NCBI RefSeq assembly: GCF_036637135.1 | Contig: NZ_JAVWNC010000048.1 | Location: 1-17,338 of the forward strand | Reading direction: 5' to 3' | Length of the DNA: 17,338 nucleotides | From: Anaerorhabdus sp036637135 | GTDB taxonomy: Bacteria > Bacillota_I > Bacilli_A > Erysipelotrichales > Erysipelotrichaceae | Part shown: one piece after another, positions 7,714 through 15,343 of the stretch | Numbering within the stretch: the stretch's first letter is position 1 | Layout: each line of letters begins with the position of its first letter | Program-made: the position numbers and the translations under genes | The notes under the pieces: generated by a model | Databases searched by the model: none | Told to the model about the DNA's origin: nothing | The model's input: only the letters and a program-made list of their open reading frames with translations

Positions 7714-7748
7714 CGAGTATATGTGCATAAGTACGTATGCTCGTTTTT
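7714..7748 (+). terminator. Intra-operon stem-loop with T5 tail between EIIC and the first GH1 gene
   Basis: Bases 7714-7726 pair with 7731-7743 over 13 bp (ten Watson-Crick and three G:U pairs), with the four-base loop ATAA, followed by TTTTT (7744-7748). The three G:U pairs are stable only in the + strand transcript, which supports an RNA role. It has the form of a Rho-independent terminator but lies inside an apparent operon, ending about 20 bases before the next ATG, so partial termination, attenuation or 3'-end protection of the EIIB-EIIC message are the likely functions. Confidence 0.7.
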
Positions 7749-7768
7749 AGAAAAGGAGAAAAAGTAAG

Positions 7769-9238
7769 ATGATTAAATTTCCTGAAGGATTTCTATGGGG
7801 TGGTGCAATAGCTGCAAATCAATGCGAAGGTGCATGGAATATAGATGGCAAGGGTATGAGTGTTGCGGATGTTGCTATGTATAAACCCAATGTAGATGTA
7901 AAAGACTATGTGAGCCAATGGCATACATCAAAAAAAAATGTAGAAGATGCTATGAGTGCAACTGAAGATACATATTATCCAAAACGCAGAGGTATTGATT
8001 TCTATCATCATTACAAAGAAGATATTGCTTTATTTCAAGAGATGGGATTTAAAACACTTCGTGTATCGATTGCATGGACACGCTTATTCCCAAATGGTAA
8101 TGAGGAACAACCAAATCAAAAAGGAATTGAATACTATAAAGACTTATTCAAAACATTGCGTAAAGCAAATATTGAACCACTAGTAACGTTAAGCCACTAT
8201 GAGATGCCACTTTATTTAGTGAATCATTATGATGGTTGGGTTAGTAGGGAAGTTGTTGATTTCTTTGTACGCTATGCAAAAGTATGCTTCGAAAGTTTCA
8301 AGGATGAAGTTAAATATTGGTTAACATTTAATGAAATTGATAGTGTATTCAGACATGCGTTCACAACAATTGGTGTTCTAGAAGAGAAGTATGAAAGTAA
8401 AGACAAAGCAGAAGAAGCCATATATCAAGCATTACATCATCAATTTGTTGCAAGTGCAATCGCTACGAAACTTTGTCATGAAATTATTCCTGGATCTCAA
8501 ATGGGATGTATGGTTACAAAAACATTAACTTATCCAGAAACATGTAATCCTGAAGATATTTATCTAGCTCAAAAAGATAATCGAGTTAATTCATTCTATA
8601 CTGATGTCCAAGTATTGGGATTCTATCCAACATTCATATTTAAAGAATGGCAACGCAAAGGCTTTGATATAAAAATGGAGAAGGATGATTTAGATATCAT
8701 TCAAAACTATACAGTCGACTTCATTTCATTTAGTTACTACATGAGCATGGTACAAAGTGTTAATGCAGAACAACGTGAAAAAGTGGGTGGTAACTTAACT
8801 ACTGGTGTTAAGAATCCATATTTACCAATTAGTGAATGGGGATGGCAAGTTGACCCTGTGGGATTAAAAATATCATTAATTGATTTATATGATCGCTATC
8901 ATAAACCATTGTGGATTGTAGAAAATGGAATTGGATCAAAAGATGTTGTAGAGGAAGATGGATCCATCATTGATGATTATCGTATTGAATATTTTAGAAA
9001 TCACTTTAAACAAATTGCATTAGCGATTGAAGAAGGTGTTGAGTGTATGGGATATACATCATGGGCTTGTATTGATTTAGTAAGTGCAAGTACATCACAA
9101 ATGACAAAACGTTATGGATTTATTTATGTGGATGCAGATGACATGGGTAATGGTACATACAAACGCTTAAAGAAGAAAAGCTTTGATTGGTATAAAAATG
9201 TAATTACTACAAATGGTCAATGCTTAGAGGAGGAATAA
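7769..9238 (+). CDS. GH1 6-phospho-beta-glucosidase (first of a tandem pair)
   Basis: 489 residues, cytoplasmic, a normal length for GH1. It would hydrolyse the 6-phosphorylated beta-glycoside delivered by the PTS to glucose 6-phosphate and the aglycone or second sugar. The N-terminal signature FLWGGAIAANQCEGAW (8-23) is present. The acid/base is Glu189 in TFNEI and the nucleophile is Glu385 in IVENG. Ser439, Lys447 and Tyr449 in the VSASTSQMTKRYGF stretch fit the phosphate-binding Ser-Lys-Tyr set that separates 6-phospho-glycosidases from plain GH1 enzymes. AAGGAG (7753-7758) is ten bases before the ATG. The gene follows the attenuator-like hairpin and ends two bases before the second GH1 gene. 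Which 6-phospho-sugar (glucoside, galactoside, aryl or disaccharide) cannot be read from the sequence. Confidence 0.93.
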   Translation: MIKFPEGFLWGGAIAANQCEGAWNIDGKGMSVADVAMYKPNVDVKDYVSQWHTSKKNVEDAMSATEDTYYPKRRGIDFYHHYKEDIALFQEMGFKTLRVSIAWTRLFPNGNEEQPNQKGIEYYKDLFKTLRKANIEPLVTLSHYEMPLYLVNHYDGWVSREVVDFFVRYAKVCFESFKDEVKYWLTFNEIDSVFRHAFTTIGVLEEKYESKDKAEEAIYQALHHQFVASAIATKLCHEIIPGSQMGCMVTKTLTYPETCNPEDIYLAQKDNRVNSFYTDVQVLGFYPTFIFKEWQRKGFDIKMEKDDLDIIQNYTVDFISFSYYMSMVQSVNAEQREKVGGNLTTGVKNPYLPISEWGWQVDPVGLKISLIDLYDRYHKPLWIVENGIGSKDVVEEDGSIIDDYRIEYFRNHFKQIALAIEEGVECMGYTSWACIDLVSASTSQMTKRYGFIYVDADDMGNGTYKRLKKKSFDWYKNVITTNGQCLEEE

Positions 9239-9240
9239 AG

Positions 9241-10728
9241 ATGACTGGATTTCCAAAAAACTTCATGTGGGGAGGCGCTGTTGCAGCAAATCAATGTGAA
9301 GGTGCTTACTTAGAAGGTGGTAAAGGTGTTAACGCAACAGATGTATTAGTTGGAATCATTTCTGAGGGTACTCATCCATCCATTAAGTGGAATGATGAAA
9401 CAAAAAAATATGAACCTTGTTATAATCCAGATAAAGTATATTTAAGTCATGAAGCTGTTGATTTCTATCATCGCTACAAAGAAGATTTAGAACTTATGGC
9501 TGGTATGGGATTTAATGCATTCCGTACAAGCATTTCATGGGCAAGAATATTTCCAAAGGGTGATGAGTTAGAACCAAATGAAGAAGGACTAAAGTTCTAT
9601 GATGATTTATTCTCTGAAATGAGAAGATTAGGTATGGAACCAGTTATCACTTTAAGCCACTATGAAACACCACTTCATCTATTAACAGAATATGGTGGAT
9701 GGGCAAACGAAAAAATGATTGAGTTTTGGTTACGTTATGTAGAAACTGTATTTACTCGATACAAGGACTTAGTTAAATGTTGGTTAACATTTAATGAAAT
9801 CAATAACTTATTTAGACTTTCATTTGCAGCAGGTGCTATGTTAGATATTCATCCAAGTGATGTGAATGAGCCAATTAGTGGATTAACAATCCAACAAAAA
9901 TATCAAGCAGCTCACTATGTATTCGTGGCTAATGCTAAAACAGTAGAACTATGTCATAAAATAATTAAAGATGCAAAAATCGGTTGTATGCTATCCCTTT
10001 CCCACATAGTTTCTTATCCGTTTAGCTGTAATCCTGATGATGTATTTGGAGCAATGCAATTCCAACGTAATCATTATCTTTGGAGTGATGTCATGTGCAG
10101 AGGTGAATACCCTGCATATGTAAATCGAATCTGGGAAGAAAATAATTGTAAACCAGTAATCAAAGAAGGTGACTTAGAAGTAATTAAAAATAACCCATGT
10201 GAGTTTATTGCATTTAGTTATTATATGAGCGCTGTATTCAAAGATGGTGTTGGCATGGCTGCTGGAACAGGTGGTGCTAAAGGTGCTAAGAACCCTTATC
10301 TAACAATGTATTCACCTGAGCCTTGGTCATGGCCAGTTGATCCAAAAGGATTAAGATACCTTTGCAATGTATTAACTGATCGTTATCGTTTACCATTGTT
10401 CATTGTAGAAAATGGTATTGGTTTAGATGATCAAGTAACTGAAACTGGTGAATTTATTGATACATTCCGAATGGAATATATAAAGATGCATCTTGAACAA
10501 ATTAAAGAAGCTATCCATGATGGGTGTGATATTATGGGTTATCTCTATTGGGGACCATTTGATATCGTATCTGCAGGTACAGGTGAAATGAAGAAACGTT
10601 ATGGGTTTGTACATATCGATAGAAATAATGATGGAACAGGTACACTAAAGAGAACGAAGAAGAAATCATATGATTACTATAAAAAAGTCATCGCAACCAA
10701 TGGAGAAGATTTAGAAGTAATCAAATAA
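9241..10728 (+). CDS. GH1 6-phospho-beta-glucosidase (second of a tandem pair)
   Basis: 495 residues. Same family as the gene before it, with FMWGGAVAANQCEGAY (8-23), acid/base Glu186 in TFNEI, nucleophile Glu390 in IVENG, and the phosphate-site set Ser444, Lys452, Tyr454 in VSAGTGEMKKRYGF. The second copy differs clearly in the loop at about 35-65 and in a Gly/Ala-rich loop (335-350) bordering the active-site entrance, so the two are paralogues rather than a fresh duplication and probably differ in aglycone preference. The ATG at 9241 is chosen because AGGAGG (9228-9233), inside the end of the first gene, is seven bases upstream; an in-frame ATG at 9220 lies before that site and within the previous gene. 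Its TAA overlaps the next gene's ATG by one base (TAATG). Confidence 0.92.
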   Translation: MTGFPKNFMWGGAVAANQCEGAYLEGGKGVNATDVLVGIISEGTHPSIKWNDETKKYEPCYNPDKVYLSHEAVDFYHRYKEDLELMAGMGFNAFRTSISWARIFPKGDELEPNEEGLKFYDDLFSEMRRLGMEPVITLSHYETPLHLLTEYGGWANEKMIEFWLRYVETVFTRYKDLVKCWLTFNEINNLFRLSFAAGAMLDIHPSDVNEPISGLTIQQKYQAAHYVFVANAKTVELCHKIIKDAKIGCMLSLSHIVSYPFSCNPDDVFGAMQFQRNHYLWSDVMCRGEYPAYVNRIWEENNCKPVIKEGDLEVIKNNPCEFIAFSYYMSAVFKDGVGMAAGTGGAKGAKNPYLTMYSPEPWSWPVDPKGLRYLCNVLTDRYRLPLFIVENGIGLDDQVTETGEFIDTFRMEYIKMHLEQIKEAIHDGCDIMGYLYWGPFDIVSAGTGEMKKRYGFVHIDRNNDGTGTLKRTKKKSYDYYKKVIATNGEDLEVIK

Positions 10729-11660
10729 TGAAGATATTTGATAAAATCAACAAGATACCAGCAGGTATGATGATTGTTCCAGTCTTAATTGGAGCAATCA
10801 TCAACACATTATTTCCGAATGTATTATTGATTGGTGATCCATTCTCTGCATCATTTTATAAAACAGGATTGATGTCATTGATTGGATTGATGTTATTCTT
10901 TACTGGTACTCAATGCGAAATAAGAAAGATGAAACCTGTTGTTAAAAAGGGTATTCCACTGGCTACTTTCAAATTAATATCATTTATTATACTGGCAAAA
11001 TTATGTGTTCATTATTTACCAATTGAAGGAATTCTAGGTATACCTACAATTGCAATTGTTACTTGTATTATTAGTTGTAATTCAGCTCTTTATTTAAGTT
11101 TAATGGAAACATATGGTGATGAGGCAGATAAAGCAAACTTTGGTCTATTAACAATTATTGGTATGCCCAATATTGCATTATTAATTCTCGGTTCATCATC
11201 ATCAGCATTCAATAGTATTATGGCGATGTTGATTCCATTTCTACTTGGAATAGGTATTACAGCGTTAGATGTTCGCTTTAAAGAATATTTTAAACAAGGT
11301 ATCTCAACAATTGTTCCAGTTGCTGGATTTGCATTTGGTACAAACATTAATTTATTAAACTTAGTACAAAGTGCATTCACAGGAGTTCTACTTACAATCG
11401 TTATTACGATAGTTTCTATTGGATTAGCTTATTTCTTTGATACAATTGTATTGAGGCAAAAAGGATGTGCTGCGATTGCAACATGTGGAGTATCAGGAGT
11501 TTCTCTTTCACTTCCATATCTAGCATCCGTTATTAATCCAGAACTAGCACCATTTGTAAGTATTGCGACAGCTCAATGTGCAGTTGCACTTACATTAACA
11601 ACATTCATAATTCCATTTCTTACTAAATGGTGTTATGAGAAAAAAACAATGATAAAATAA
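10728..11660 (+). CDS. KdgT-family (2-keto-3-deoxygluconate permease-like) transporter
   Basis: 310 residues, strongly hydrophobic, about nine or ten membrane helices. The start IPAGMMIVPVLIGAIINTLFP is very like the KIPGGMMLVPLFLGA start of KdgT, and PFLLGIGITALD, KQGISTIVPVAGFAFGT and a Gly/Ser-rich stretch near 262-268 fit the rest of that family, in which uptake is proton-coupled. It is slightly shorter than E. coli KdgT. The start overlaps the stop of the GH1 gene (TAATG) with no strong ribosome binding site, so translation should be coupled. A non-PTS carboxylate transporter inside a beta-glucoside PTS operon is unexpected. It might import a uronic-acid-containing substrate or export a product. 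The family call is good; the substrate is unknown, and 2-keto-3-deoxygluconate itself seems unlikely because no kdg catabolic genes are nearby. Confidence 0.8.
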   Translation: MKIFDKINKIPAGMMIVPVLIGAIINTLFPNVLLIGDPFSASFYKTGLMSLIGLMLFFTGTQCEIRKMKPVVKKGIPLATFKLISFIILAKLCVHYLPIEGILGIPTIAIVTCIISCNSALYLSLMETYGDEADKANFGLLTIIGMPNIALLILGSSSSAFNSIMAMLIPFLLGIGITALDVRFKEYFKQGISTIVPVAGFAFGTNINLLNLVQSAFTGVLLTIVITIVSIGLAYFFDTIVLRQKGCAAIATCGVSGVSLSLPYLASVINPELAPFVSIATAQCAVALTLTTFIIPFLTKWCYEKKTMIK

Positions 11661-11675
11661 AACAGGAGGGTTTTT

Positions 11676-11975
11676 ATGAAAAAAATAGTCTTACTATGTG
11701 CTGCAGGAATGAGTACAAGTTTGTTAGTAACAAAGATGAGAGAAGCAGCAGCTACTGAAGGATATGAATGTGAAATCAATGCATATCCAGTTTCTCAATC
11801 AGGAGCTGTATTAAAAGATGCAGATTGTTGTTTATTAGGTCCACAAGCACGTTTCAATTTGAAGAAAGTACAAGCTGAGTTTCCAAACTTACCATGTGCA
11901 GTTATTGAAATGCAAAAATATGGAACAATGGATGGAAAGGGTGTTTTAGCAGACGCTAAAGCATTGATTGGTTAA
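11676..11975 (+). CDS. PTS system lactose/cellobiose-type EIIB component (second copy)
   Basis: 99 residues, a typical length for a stand-alone EIIB of this class. The N-terminal KKIVLLCAAGMSTSLLV is canonical, with the phosphocysteine at Cys8; CLLGPQARF and YGTMDGKGVLADAK complete the family pattern. AGGAGGG (11664-11670) lies five bases before the ATG. The gene follows the KdgT-like gene by 15 bp and runs into the EIIA gene after one base. It is closer to the family consensus than the first EIIB, which has an extra cysteine and a tail. It may be the partner of the operon's EIIC with the first copy accessory, or each may serve a different EIIC. Confidence 0.93.
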   Translation: MKKIVLLCAAGMSTSLLVTKMREAAATEGYECEINAYPVSQSGAVLKDADCCLLGPQARFNLKKVQAEFPNLPCAVIEMQKYGTMDGKGVLADAKALIG

Positions 11976-11976
11976 T

Positions 11977-12288
11977 ATGGAAGGATTAGAGCTAACTTGT
12001 TTTCAAATCATCTCTGCTGTAGGTACAGCGAGAAGTTTGTATATTGAAGCAATTCAAGATGCAAAGGAAGGAAAATTTGATGATGCTAAAGCAAAAATCA
12101 AAGAAGGAGAAGAAGTCTTTGTAGAAGGACATAAAGTCCATGCAGAACTCGTTCAAAAAGAAGCAAATGGAGAGGAAATCAAATTCCAATTACTATTACT
12201 TCATGCTGAGGATCAATTAATGTCTGCAGAAGCATTCTCAATCATTGCGAAAGAATTCATCGATTTATACGAGATAATTAAGAAGTAA
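11977..12288 (+). CDS. PTS system lactose/cellobiose-type EIIA component
   Basis: 103 residues, the usual size. Cytoplasmic, all-helical and trimeric in the family; it takes phosphate from HPr and gives it to EIIB. The phospho-acceptor is His76 in LLLLHAEDQLMSAE, with Asp79 at the place of the conserved metal-site aspartate. The N-terminal IISAVGTARSLYIEA also fits. The ATG at 11977 begins one base after the EIIB stop; a TTG at 11968 is in frame but would add only three residues and overlap the EIIB gene. No clear Shine-Dalgarno precedes it, so translation is probably coupled to EIIB. It is the only free EIIA in the operon and so should feed both EIIB proteins. It is the last gene before the shared terminator. 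Confidence 0.93.
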   Translation: MEGLELTCFQIISAVGTARSLYIEAIQDAKEGKFDDAKAKIKEGEEVFVEGHKVHAELVQKEANGEEIKFQLLLLHAEDQLMSAEAFSIIAKEFIDLYEIIKK

Positions 12289-12313
12289 TAAATAAAACTT
12301 ATTGGTATATAAA

Positions 12314-12348
12314 AAGCTTGCCCACAAATTAATGAGCAAGCTTATTTT
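12314..12348. terminator. Bidirectional Rho-independent terminator between convergent operons
   Basis: AAGCTTGC (12314-12321) pairs perfectly with GCAAGCTT (12336-12343) around a 14-base loop. On the + strand ATTTTGTCTTT follows; on the - strand the stem runs into TTTTT and TATA. It lies 25 bp after the EIIA stop and about 10 bp after the esterase stop, so it serves both operons. Confidence 0.85.
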
Positions 12349-12352
12349 GTCT

Positions 12353-13444
12353 TTACATTTCATTTATTTCTTTTGCAATTTCAATACATAAATCTTCTGC
12401 TTGAACATATGATCCCAACATATCTAAGAATCCATGATCACAACCACAATACTGGATTGATTTAACGGGTACATTTACATTTTGAAGACGTTTTGCAAAA
12501 TAATCACTACTTACTCGTAAGTAATCATATTCAGCGGATACAATTGTCATAGGCGGAAATTTACACAACTGTGTATCACTAGCATAGATAACAGAGATTA
12601 ATGGATCATTAAGTTTTATTTTTCCCTGTGTGTAGAAATTATCTTTACTCGATTTACCAACAGTATTCTTAATTCGATCTATTCGAGTATATGCATATTC
12701 TTTGTGCTCATCAATGACAGGATAATAATCATAAGACCAAGTAAAAGCAGTTTGATCTTTATAGTCAGTTGAGTCACATCCAGGATAGATTTCAAATGCT
12801 CTTTTAATAATGTTATTTTTATCTTTAAGCAAGCAGGCATTTGTTAAGGCACCGCCAGCGCTATCGCCAGCTAACATTATTTTATCTGGGTTAATATTAT
12901 ATCGTTCTGCGTTATTATATACCCATTGTATTGTTCCACAAGCATCGTTTAATGGTCCAGGATATGGACATTCAGGTGCAAGACGATATTCAGGAAAAAT
13001 CACTACTGCATTTGCTTTTTCTGCGATGAATTTCATTTGATTTCTATATAACTTCATATCACCTGCGATGAATCCTCCTCCATGAAGATAGATTAATGTA
13101 GGAAGAAGTCTTGCTTCAGTAATTTCAGGCCTATAGACAAAGATATCAATATAATGATCATCATCAATGTTAATTAGTAATTCATCTTCAACGATACTAG
13201 TTTCAGTTAAGTCGTAAGTTACTTTATCTGGTCTAAATCGTTCATTCGATATTTTAAAACCAATTTTATTTCTTTCAGTAAATAGTAGACTTTTTTGTTT
13301 TATCACATTGAGAATTCTACTATCAAGAACATGTTCTCTATCATCATCGGGAACAGGTTTAAAACGTATTTCAATTCCATCAACAGTTTTTATGTATTCT
13401 TTTCTTTTAATGTCATCCAATAAATTTTTATCATATTGTCTCAT
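12353..13444 (-). CDS. Alpha/beta-hydrolase fold esterase of the hormone-sensitive-lipase type
   Basis: 363 residues, no signal peptide, so cytoplasmic. The oxyanion motif HGGGF (121-125), nucleophile elbow GDSAGG (193-198, Ser195), acid Asp307 in SAEYD and His337 in DHGF form a complete HSL-type catalytic set, and the PEYRLAPE block (151-158) is typical of the family. About 90 N-terminal residues precede the core, somewhat more than the minimum. It would hydrolyse small acyl esters. As last gene of an operon with a sugar kinase and a PTS permease, it may remove acetyl or other acyl groups from an imported sugar ester; that is inference. The start lies 9 bp after the EIIBCA stop, and TTGAGG upstream is a moderate ribosome binding site. 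It ends close to the shared terminator. Confidence 0.88.
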   Translation of the reverse strand: MRQYDKNLLDDIKRKEYIKTVDGIEIRFKPVPDDDREHVLDSRILNVIKQKSLLFTERNKIGFKISNERFRPDKVTYDLTETSIVEDELLINIDDDHYIDIFVYRPEITEARLLPTLIYLHGGGFIAGDMKLYRNQMKFIAEKANAVVIFPEYRLAPECPYPGPLNDACGTIQWVYNNAERYNINPDKIMLAGDSAGGALTNACLLKDKNNIIKRAFEIYPGCDSTDYKDQTAFTWSYDYYPVIDEHKEYAYTRIDRIKNTVGKSSKDNFYTQGKIKLNDPLISVIYASDTQLCKFPPMTIVSAEYDYLRVSSDYFAKRLQNVNVPVKSIQYCGCDHGFLDMLGSYVQAEDLCIEIAKEINEM

Positions 13445-13453
13445 ATACTAACC

Positions 13454-15322
13454 TCAAATACTTGCGACCAACATGGCTTTGTCATTGTTAGTACATTTTA
13501 CATCATGATAGTTATTACTGTTAAGTAGAATGGTGATAATTGTATCATCGATATTTTTTTCATTGAATAATTCAATATCAAATTTTGCAATTAGATCACC
13601 TAGTTTGACTTTTTGACCAACAGTCACGAATGTTTCAAGTCCCTTACCATCGAGATAAACAGAATCAATTCCTATATGAACCATAACTTCATCGTTATTG
13701 TCACTTTTAATAATGATTGCATGTTTTGTGCTAGAGACTACTTGAATAGTTCCAGATATAGGAGCTTTTACAATTCCACTAATAGGTTTAATTCCAAAAC
13801 AAGATCCTAATTCTCCTTTAGCCATCATTGAATCATTAATATTTTCTTGCGGTACATATACACCTTCTGTAGGAGCAGCAATTTCAACTTTATGGCTTGG
13901 TGTAACCTCATCTCCTTCGTTATAGATGGAGTCGTCAAATTTAATTAACCAAACAAATAAGAAGGAACATATTGCCATAATAGCTACGCAAATTAGGGCA
14001 TTTGTAAAGTTAGCGGTATCATTACCTGTTCCAAGATAAAGAAGAATATTAGTAATTGAATACCCACCAAATCCATAACACTTTAAGTTCATTAGCCCAG
14101 CAACGAAAGCAGTGATTAATGATGTTGCAGTACTAGCAAAGAATATTTTTGGCATTTTGTAAGAAATTCCATAAACTGTAGGTTCTGAAATTCCTCCAAA
14201 TAATGCAGATAACGAAGCTGGAAAAGCTATTTGTTTAAGATTGTTATTTTTAGATTTTAATCCAACCGCTAATGCAATAAATCCAGGAGTAATTGTGCAG
14301 CAGAAGAACCAAATATTAATAAAGTCATCATAACCAACAGTAGCAAGGCTTGTCATAGCGATTGGTATTAAAGCCAAGTGGAATCCAGGACATAAAAGAC
14401 CAACAGTACTTGCAAAGATAATAATCGCAGGAACAGCTAACCAACTTGCATTAGTTCTTAACCAAGCGATACCACTTGCTATATAGTTAGTGATTAGTCC
14501 ACCCATTGGGCCAGTTAATGTAATCGTAATAATTGAAACGATTAAAATTAATAAAAACGGTTTCAAGAAATGTCGAACAGTAAGAGGAATAAGTTTCTTT
14601 AATAATCTGTCAACAAGTGACATAATCCAAACGGATAGAATAATTTGTAAGACTGCTCCATTATAAGTAGTGAGTAAAACAGGAATTCCAAAATAATTTG
14701 TCCATCCGCCAGCACTTGCCATTTCTACCCAACCTGGATAAAGTAGCCAGCAAGCAAGTAACATCGCTAAGACGGGTTCAGTATCAAACTTCTTTGCAGA
14801 TGTATATGCTACAAATACTGGTAAAAAATAGAACACGGATTGAGCTAAATTGTTTAATAGAATATAAGTTGGACTTGTTGTTGCAAGACCAAAGAACATA
14901 TTCATTACAAGTAATAGTACGGTTAAAAATCCAGCTGCTATTAATGCGGGTATAACAGGGCTCATAATACCTGCCATTAATTGCAAGAAATTTGTAAATG
15001 CTTGAAGTAATTTATTTTTACCTTTATTCTCAACTTTTGGCTGTGATTGTTTGGTAGTTGTTATATTACCAACATATTTCTCAACAGCAACAAAAAGATC
15101 TTCAATAATTGTACCCACAATTACTTGTACTTGAGTATCACGGACTTCACACCCCATTACTCCGTTAATACTTTTTATGGATGATTGATTAATTTTGTGT
15201 GGATCTTTAACAACGATTCTTAAACGTGTTGCACAGTGATTTAGGTTAGCGATGTTTTCTTGGCCTCCCAAATTGGTAATGATTTGTTCAGACATAACTT
15301 TAAAATCTAAATTTTTATTCAT
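13454..15322 (-). CDS. Beta-glucoside-type PTS EIIBCA permease (glucose superfamily)
   Basis: 622 residues in B-C-A order as in BglF/BglP. EIIB (about 1-85) has the phosphocysteine Cys30 in NHCATRLR. EIIC (about 105-465) is a membrane domain with GISEPTVYGI (377-386). EIIA (about 500-615) is of the crr type, with phosphorylated His549 in VMVHIGID and its partner His534 in TKHAI. It imports and phosphorylates a sugar at the membrane using HPr; with its own EIIA it needs no extra component. The family handles beta-glucosides, sucrose or trehalose, and substrate cannot be read from sequence. The ATG at 15322 is chosen because GAAAGGGAG lies just upstream; an in-frame ATG at 15343 directly abuts the kinase stop and has no ribosome binding site. 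No phospho-glycosidase gene is present in this operon, which is unusual for the family. Confidence 0.92.
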   Translation of the reverse strand: MNKNLDFKVMSEQIITNLGGQENIANLNHCATRLRIVVKDPHKINQSSIKSINGVMGCEVRDTQVQVIVGTIIEDLFVAVEKYVGNITTTKQSQPKVENKGKNKLLQAFTNFLQLMAGIMSPVIPALIAAGFLTVLLLVMNMFFGLATTSPTYILLNNLAQSVFYFLPVFVAYTSAKKFDTEPVLAMLLACWLLYPGWVEMASAGGWTNYFGIPVLLTTYNGAVLQIILSVWIMSLVDRLLKKLIPLTVRHFLKPFLLILIVSIITITLTGPMGGLITNYIASGIAWLRTNASWLAVPAIIIFASTVGLLCPGFHLALIPIAMTSLATVGYDDFINIWFFCCTITPGFIALAVGLKSKNNNLKQIAFPASLSALFGGISEPTVYGISYKMPKIFFASTATSLITAFVAGLMNLKCYGFGGYSITNILLYLGTGNDTANFTNALICVAIMAICSFLFVWLIKFDDSIYNEGDEVTPSHKVEIAAPTEGVYVPQENINDSMMAKGELGSCFGIKPISGIVKAPISGTIQVVSSTKHAIIIKSDNNDEVMVHIGIDSVYLDGKGLETFVTVGQKVKLGDLIAKFDIELFNEKNIDDTIITILLNSNNYHDVKCTNNDKAMLVASI

Positions 15323-15343
15323 GTTATTCTCCCTTTCTTTCAT

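Noticed and set aside
7956..8183. 75-residue frame inside the first GH1 gene
   Set aside because: It overlaps conserved GH1 sequence in another frame and shows no domain; it is a shadow of the real gene.
15323..15343. Earlier ATG (15343) for EIIBCA
   Set aside because: It abuts the kinase stop codon and has no Shine-Dalgarno; the ATG at 15322 has GAAAGGGAG just upstream and starts where the EIIB domain is expected.
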